NCBI GenBank assembly: GCA_016206875.1 | Contig: JACQQR010000042.1 | Span: 1-10,333 of the forward strand | Reading direction: 5' to 3' | Length of the DNA: 10,333 nucleotides | Source: Candidatus Omnitrophota bacterium | GTDB taxonomy: Bacteria; Omnitrophota; Omnitrophia; Omnitrophales; JACROU01 | Part shown: positions 6,971 to 10,333 of the stretch, one piece after another | How the letters are laid out: each line of letters begins with the position of its first letter | How positions within the stretch are numbered: position 1 is the first letter of the stretch | Notes under the pieces: model-generated | What the model was told of the DNA's origin: nothing | The model's input: the letters and a program-made list of their open reading frames with translations, nothing else | Databases searched by the model: none | Translations under genes and position numbers: made by a program

Positions 6971-7011
6971 ACCCTCACCCCTTCCCCTCTCCCTTGAAAG
7001 GGAGAGGGGCC
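6971..7011 (-). repeat. CCCTCTCCC / GGGTGAGGG repeat, copy B, inverted
   Basis: On the minus strand this reads GGCCCCTCTCCCTTTCAAGG, then GAGAGGGGAAGGGGTGAGGGT. It follows copy A closely but in the opposite orientation, with different hairpin-loop bases. A 28-base spacer separates the copies, so 6899-7011 can form one long cruciform or two separate hairpins. The pairing of two inverted units is the arrangement seen in BIME elements. The rest of 6851-7049 holds no gene I can support. Confidence 0.8.
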
Positions 7012-7049
7012 GCATGGAGGAGACAATAGCCTTTGCTTACTCGAGAACG

Positions 7050-7982
7050 CTAACTAATTACGCGATAACAACTCAGCGCTTGGTCGAGCGGCGTGGGAAC
7101 GAGACGGAAATCCTCGGTCAGGGCATTCCGGGAAACAATAGAATCGATTTTGGAAATTTTGATTTGATCGCGGGAAACCAACGGCACTTCCTGAAAAGTT
7201 TCACAAAAAATAGCCGCCATATAAGCCAGCGGTTTGCTCACCGGCTTCACCGGTTTTTTCAATTGAAGAACCGCCATGAGTTTGTCCACCAGCTCGCTCA
7301 CAGTCAGAACCTGCGGGCCTCCCAACTCCAAAATCGAACGATCCCAGGTATTTTTTTCAATGACTCTGCAAATACTCTCCACCAAATCTCCGATGAATAA
7401 AGGCTGGATTTTATTTCTCCCGCCCAAAAGCAAAGGCACCGTTGCCTTATTTTGTATCAGCTCAATATAGCGGCGGATAATTTTAGAATCTCTGTGTCCG
7501 ACCGTCCGTCCTACAATCAGCGAAGGGCGAAAAATCACGTAGTCAAGACCCGAGCGCTTAAGCGCCTCCTCCGCCAGCCCTTTTGTCCGGTGATATTCCG
7601 ATTCCGCCCCGGGGCCTGAACCCAGAGCCGTAAGGAGAATCACTTTTTTCACCCCGGCGTGACGGGCTGCATGAAAAAACCGCTCAGCCATTCCGGTTTG
7701 AAGCGCCTCAAGCGAAACCCCTTTTTTAGGGGCGATGCTCCCGATGAGATGCACCAACACTTGGGCGCCCTTCAATGATTCTGCCAGCGAACGCTCGTCA
7801 ACGCTGTCCCATTTGACCACTTGGGCGCCCAGCAATGTGAGCAATGAAATATCTTGCTCACCGGAATTCAGCCGAACGATACATTTCGGAACAAGCTCTC
7901 TGTGCAAAAGAGCTTGAGCGAGATGAACTCCTACATAACCAGTGGCGCCACTAATGGCAACGGAGAGATTTTGAAAAGGCAT
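7050..7982 (-). CDS. NDUFA9/NmrA-like atypical SDR (NAD(P)-binding protein)
   Basis: This 310-residue protein belongs to the atypical/extended SDRs close to complex I subunit NDUFA9 and NmrA-like proteins. The N-terminal Rossmann motif is SGATGYVG (residues 11-18), followed by VLVHLIGSI, where NAD(P) typically stacks, VILLTALGSG (114-123) and EYHRTKG, which supplies Tyr130 and Lys134. FRPSLIVG and QPLFIGDL are typical of the group. Members serve as redox enzymes, cofactor-binding structural subunits or sugar-nucleotide-type epimerases, so the reaction cannot be fixed. The gene begins 17 bases after the GT20 fusion gene stops, in the same direction. There is no Shine-Dalgarno sequence before the ATG at 7982; instead an extended -10 box abuts it. 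It may be co-transcribed, independently transcribed, or both. Confidence 0.85.
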   Translation of the reverse strand: MPFQNLSVAISGATGYVGVHLAQALLHRELVPKCIVRLNSGEQDISLLTLLGAQVVKWDSVDERSLAESLKGAQVLVHLIGSIAPKKGVSLEALQTGMAERFFHAARHAGVKKVILLTALGSGPGAESEYHRTKGLAEEALKRSGLDYVIFRPSLIVGRTVGHRDSKIIRRYIELIQNKATVPLLLGGRNKIQPLFIGDLVESICRVIEKNTWDRSILELGGPQVLTVSELVDKLMAVLQLKKPVKPVSKPLAYMAAIFCETFQEVPLVSRDQIKISKIDSIVSRNALTEDFRLVPTPLDQALSCYRVIS

Positions 7983-7988
7983 GGGCTG

Positions 7989-7997
7989 ATTATATCA
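7989..7997 (-). promoter_or_regulatory. Extended -10 promoter, probably giving a leaderless mRNA for the atypical SDR
   Basis: On the minus strand TGATATAAT, a perfect extended -10 (TGnTATAAT), ends six bases before the ATG at 7982. Transcription would start at or next to the A of the ATG, which fits the lack of a Shine-Dalgarno sequence. No -35 match is seen, and extended -10 promoters need none. The same bases form a small palindrome with arms CTGAT and ATCAG (7986-7998). Confidence 0.45.
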
Positions 7998-7999
7998 GA

Positions 8000-10219
8000 T
8001 TAAAAAGCCTTGATGAGTTCCGTGATTTGCTCGGCGGCCCAACGGTACACGTTATATTCTTTCACAAGGGTTCTCATCCGCTTCATCCGCTCCTGCCTTT
8101 CTTCCGGGAGCATGGTAAGCGCTTGATAAACCGTATCCGCCACTCGTTCGATATCATAAGGATTGATTTGAAGCGCGCTCCTCAGTTCCTGGCTGGCGCC
8201 GGTGAAACGGCTCAAAATTAAAACCCCGTCTTCATCCTCTCGAGCGGCCACAAATTCCTTGGCCACCAGGTTCATTCCGTCGTGCAGCGAGCTGACGAGA
8301 CAAAAATCCGCCAACTGATAAAAATCATGAATCGTAGATTGCGAATGGTGATCTTTTAAAAAAAGAATGGGTTGATATTCTCCTTGTCCAAACCGCGCGT
8401 TGATCTTAGAAACCAACTCTTCTACTTCTTGTAAATGATGCTGATAGCCCGGAATCAGAATGCGGGAAGGAGCGCCTAGCTCGATAAAAATTAAATGGCC
8501 CCGGTATTGAGGATATTTCTCCAGCGTCCTTTCAATGCTTCGAAATCGCTCTAACAGTCCTTTGGTGTAATCAATACGGTCTACGCCCACGCCGATTTTT
8601 TTGCCTTCCAAGCGGAACTTCTTTTTGATCTCTTGAAGATTTTGATTTTCGGTTGCTTTTTCATTTTGCGGAAAAGCAATGCTAATGGGAAACGGCCTTA
8701 TGTAACTGATTTTTCCGCCCCGGTTAACGCCGAATACGGTCCAATCGATTCTTGATTCCAAAAATCGATCGACAGTGTCTAAAAAATTATTGCAGTGAAA
8801 TTGAGTGTGGAAACCAATTACATCGCTACCCAGCATGCCTTCTAAAATCTCTTCTTGCCAGGGACAAATTCCAAACGCTTCCGGATTCGGCCACGGAACA
8901 TGCCAAAAAAGCGCAATTTTTGCGTCCGGCCGCATTTCCTTAATCATTTTCGGCACCAGCGCAAAATGATAGTCTTGCACCAAAATCAACGGAGAATTCG
9001 CGCCGGCCTCTTCCAGGAGCGCATCGGCAAACCTCCGGTTCACTTTTTGATACTGTTCCCAATCTTGAATGTTAAAAATGGGACGCGTGTGGGCAATATG
9101 GCACAGGGGCCAAAGCCCTTCGTTAGAAAAGCCGTAATAAAAACCCTTTTCTTCTTCCTCAGTGAGCCATACACGCTTCAATAAATAAGCGGGGTTGCCC
9201 GGCGGAACCAAAATTTTTCCCTCCGGGTTCACGGTTTCTCTATCCGCGCTGCCGCTTCCGTGCGCAATCCACATGCCTCCGGTTGCCTGCAGCACCGGAT
9301 CTAAAGCCGTTACAACTCCGCTTGCCGGAATAATACATTCAATTTGGCCTTCCGGCCTCTTACGATGAATATAAGGTTCCCGGTTTGAAATTACAAAAAG
9401 GGGAAGACCCTCCAACTTCCCTTGTAGATAATTTTTTAGTTTTTCCTTGCTCCATCCCGAATCTTGAGAATCTGATACCTGTGATTTCTCATGCAAGTCG
9501 ATCCGGGCTGCTTTCAAACTGGAAGCCATATGCATAATTTCAAATGCCAGCCTTTGAATTTCTCCTTTTTCCCGGAAGGCGGGTTCGATTTGCCGCGTTT
9601 CGCCTAACCGTGCTTTTCTGGCCCAATCGGCAATCTTTGCGATGGGGCCGGTAATGCTCCAGCGAATGAGAACTAAAGTGGTCAACGATAAAATAAGCGC
9701 AAGAATGGAAAACGTTAAAGCGGTGCGTTTTCGAAACTCATTGATTCTGCGGACAATATACGTGCGGTCATGAATCAGGCCTAAAGCCCCGGCAATCACT
9801 CCGTCTTTTTCAAGCGGCATGGTTTCCAAAGCTATGCTTTTAGCGTTCCACTGGCCGTTTCTTCTTAAAGCCTTCCCCTTCTCCACGGTTTCACTTAATT
9901 CTTGCTCAAACACTTTTTTCTCGGCCAATTCTTCCGGGAGAGTAATAAAGCCCGTATCTTTCAAATAAACTTCAATGCCAACCAGGCGAGTGCGACCCTT
10001 AAATTTTTCGATGAATTTTTTAATCCGGACCGGACTTTCAGTTTGCTCGAGAAAAGGCTCCAGCGCTTCCTTAAAAGTTTTGGCCAACACCTCGGCCCTT
10101 AATTCTAAGTCCTCATCCAGTTTTTTTTCTTCAATACGGGTTTGTATTGCGGAAAAAAGAAATACAACAAAAGCGGTTCCCACAATCAGGGAGATAATTA
10201 AGCGAAAAGTGATTTTCAT
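8000..10219 (-). CDS. Membrane sensor-HAMP / GT20 trehalose-6-phosphate synthase fusion
   Basis: The 739-residue protein joins a receptor-like N-terminus to a sugar transferase. Residues about 5-24 are a transmembrane helix, 29-165 a probable periplasmic sensor domain, 166-186 a second helix, and 187-240 a HAMP-like segment (RWSITGPIAKIADWARKARLGE). From about 272 a complete GT20 domain follows: VISNREP, the GGMWIAHGSG loop, VQDYHFALVPK (Asp416), FWHVPWPNPEAF, VGVDRIDYTKG (Arg548, Lys553) and LHDGMNLVAKEF (Asp648), matching the UDP-glucose and glucose-6-phosphate residues of OtsA. It should make trehalose 6-phosphate at the inner membrane surface, perhaps controlled by an outside signal. A related GT20 product such as glucosylglycerol phosphate cannot be excluded. 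Typical OtsA has about 460-480 residues and no such N-terminus. No otsB phosphatase gene is in the window. The start at 10219 is the only early ATG and lacks a Shine-Dalgarno sequence, standing right after a terminator T-run. Confidence 0.9.
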   Translation of the reverse strand: MKITFRLIISLIVGTAFVVFLFSAIQTRIEEKKLDEDLELRAEVLAKTFKEALEPFLEQTESPVRIKKFIEKFKGRTRLVGIEVYLKDTGFITLPEELAEKKVFEQELSETVEKGKALRRNGQWNAKSIALETMPLEKDGVIAGALGLIHDRTYIVRRINEFRKRTALTFSILALILSLTTLVLIRWSITGPIAKIADWARKARLGETRQIEPAFREKGEIQRLAFEIMHMASSLKAARIDLHEKSQVSDSQDSGWSKEKLKNYLQGKLEGLPLFVISNREPYIHRKRPEGQIECIIPASGVVTALDPVLQATGGMWIAHGSGSADRETVNPEGKILVPPGNPAYLLKRVWLTEEEEKGFYYGFSNEGLWPLCHIAHTRPIFNIQDWEQYQKVNRRFADALLEEAGANSPLILVQDYHFALVPKMIKEMRPDAKIALFWHVPWPNPEAFGICPWQEEILEGMLGSDVIGFHTQFHCNNFLDTVDRFLESRIDWTVFGVNRGGKISYIRPFPISIAFPQNEKATENQNLQEIKKKFRLEGKKIGVGVDRIDYTKGLLERFRSIERTLEKYPQYRGHLIFIELGAPSRILIPGYQHHLQEVEELVSKINARFGQGEYQPILFLKDHHSQSTIHDFYQLADFCLVSSLHDGMNLVAKEFVAAREDEDGVLILSRFTGASQELRSALQINPYDIERVADTVYQALTMLPEERQERMKRMRTLVKEYNVYRWAAEQITELIKAF

Positions 10220-10223
10220 GGGT

Positions 10224-10257
10224 AAAAAACAAAAAAGCCGGAGGGAAATCCTCCGGC
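10224..10257 (-). terminator. Intrinsic terminator or attenuator immediately upstream of the GT20 fusion gene
   Basis: On the minus strand GCCGGAGG and CCTCCGGC form a perfect 8-base stem with a 5-base ATTTC loop (10257-10237), followed by TTTTTTGTTTTTT (10236-10224). This is a textbook rho-independent terminator. It ends only four bases before the ATG at 10219. It either ends an upstream transcript coming from beyond the window, or acts as a conditional attenuator for the gene that follows. Confidence 0.8.
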
Positions 10258-10279
10258 GAAGAATTGTTCCCTTTTAAGG

Positions 10280-10333
10280 CCTGCGAGGTTAGCTGCCGGG
10301 CTTGGGTTAAGAGTAACCGCCTCACCCTACAGG
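10280..10333 (-). ncRNA. Candidate structured leader RNA (three-way junction), family not recognised
   Basis: On the minus strand, CCT plus GTGAGG at the 5' side pair with CCTCGC plus AGG at the 3' side (10333-10320 with 10288-10280), with a short bulge. Inside lie a hairpin GGTTA-CTCT-TAACC (10318-10305) and a weaker AGC/GCT arm. One closing pair is G-U on the minus strand but would be C-A on the plus strand, which favours minus-strand RNA. The element precedes the terminator by 22 bases, the usual riboswitch-expression platform layout. Two minus-strand frames close just inside the window edge and no gene is evident here. The element may extend past the edge. I could not match it to a known riboswitch. 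Confidence 0.3.

Noticed and set aside
6899..7011. CRISPR array
   Set aside because: Only two units, in opposite orientation and hairpin-forming, with no regular spacer series.
6945..7400. Plus-strand open frame of 151 codons starting in the repeat region
   Set aside because: Its first part is translated repeat sequence and the rest lies antisense to the well-supported atypical SDR gene; no family motifs.
7760..7840. Short direct repeat containing CTTGGGCGCCC twice, about 60 bases apart
   Set aside because: Both copies encode the tripeptide-like GAQV segment of the atypical SDR; most likely coincidence of coding sequence rather than an operator.
8855..9184. Plus-strand open frame of 109 codons
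   Set aside because: Antisense to the GT20 catalytic region; no motif or start signal.
10280..10333. Known riboswitch classes (c-di-GMP-I, cobalamin, SAM, TPP, fluoride) at the right edge
   Set aside because: None of their conserved core sequences is present in the visible part, so no class is assigned.

Overview
The window looks like chromosomal DNA of a Gram-negative-type bacterium of moderate G+C. It carries seven intact protein genes, tight gene overlaps, no tRNA or rRNA gene and no phage or transposase gene. Intergenic palindromes of the GGGACAGTCCC and CCCTCTCCC...GGGTGAGGG types are scattered between genes. The lineage cannot be fixed from this sequence. A deep-branching or candidate-phylum bacterium, or a deltaproteobacterium-like one, fits the gene families, but that is a guess.

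Region 1 (about 41-6850) is a divergent gene cluster that reads like an uncharacterised small-molecule or lipid pathway. To the left run an enolase-superfamily enzyme (1729-2925, minus) and a GH3-type acyl-acid amido synthetase (41-1732, minus), coupled by an ATGA stop/start overlap. To the right, from a shared spacer near 2926-3027, run an alpha/beta-hydrolase fused to a 3-beta-HSD-like extended SDR (about 3028-4863), a SAM methyltransferase that overlaps it (4853-5911) and a classical SDR (5990-6850). The enzymes fit activation or conjugation of a carboxylic acid, racemisation or epimerisation, acyl transfer or hydrolysis, alcohol/ketone redox and methylation. No substrate can be read from the sequence.

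Region 2 (6851-7049) is a convergent intergenic stretch holding two oppositely oriented copies of a CCCTCTCCC/GGGTGAGGG repeat, which together form a large inverted repeat. A related single copy lies at 5917-5984 and appears to supply the Shine-Dalgarno sequence of the classical SDR.

Region 3 (7050-10333, minus) starts at the right edge with a possible structured leader RNA and a strong intrinsic terminator. These stand immediately upstream of an unusual 739-residue protein: an N-terminal two-helix membrane sensor with a HAMP-like segment, joined to a complete GT20 trehalose-6-phosphate synthase domain. A 17-base gap follows, then an NDUFA9/NmrA-like atypical SDR with an extended -10 box placed for leaderless transcription.

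The most unusual points are the membrane-receptor/GT20 fusion with its attenuator-like leader, the Cys-nucleophile hydrolase/SDR fusion, and the coupled GH3 plus enolase-superfamily pair.
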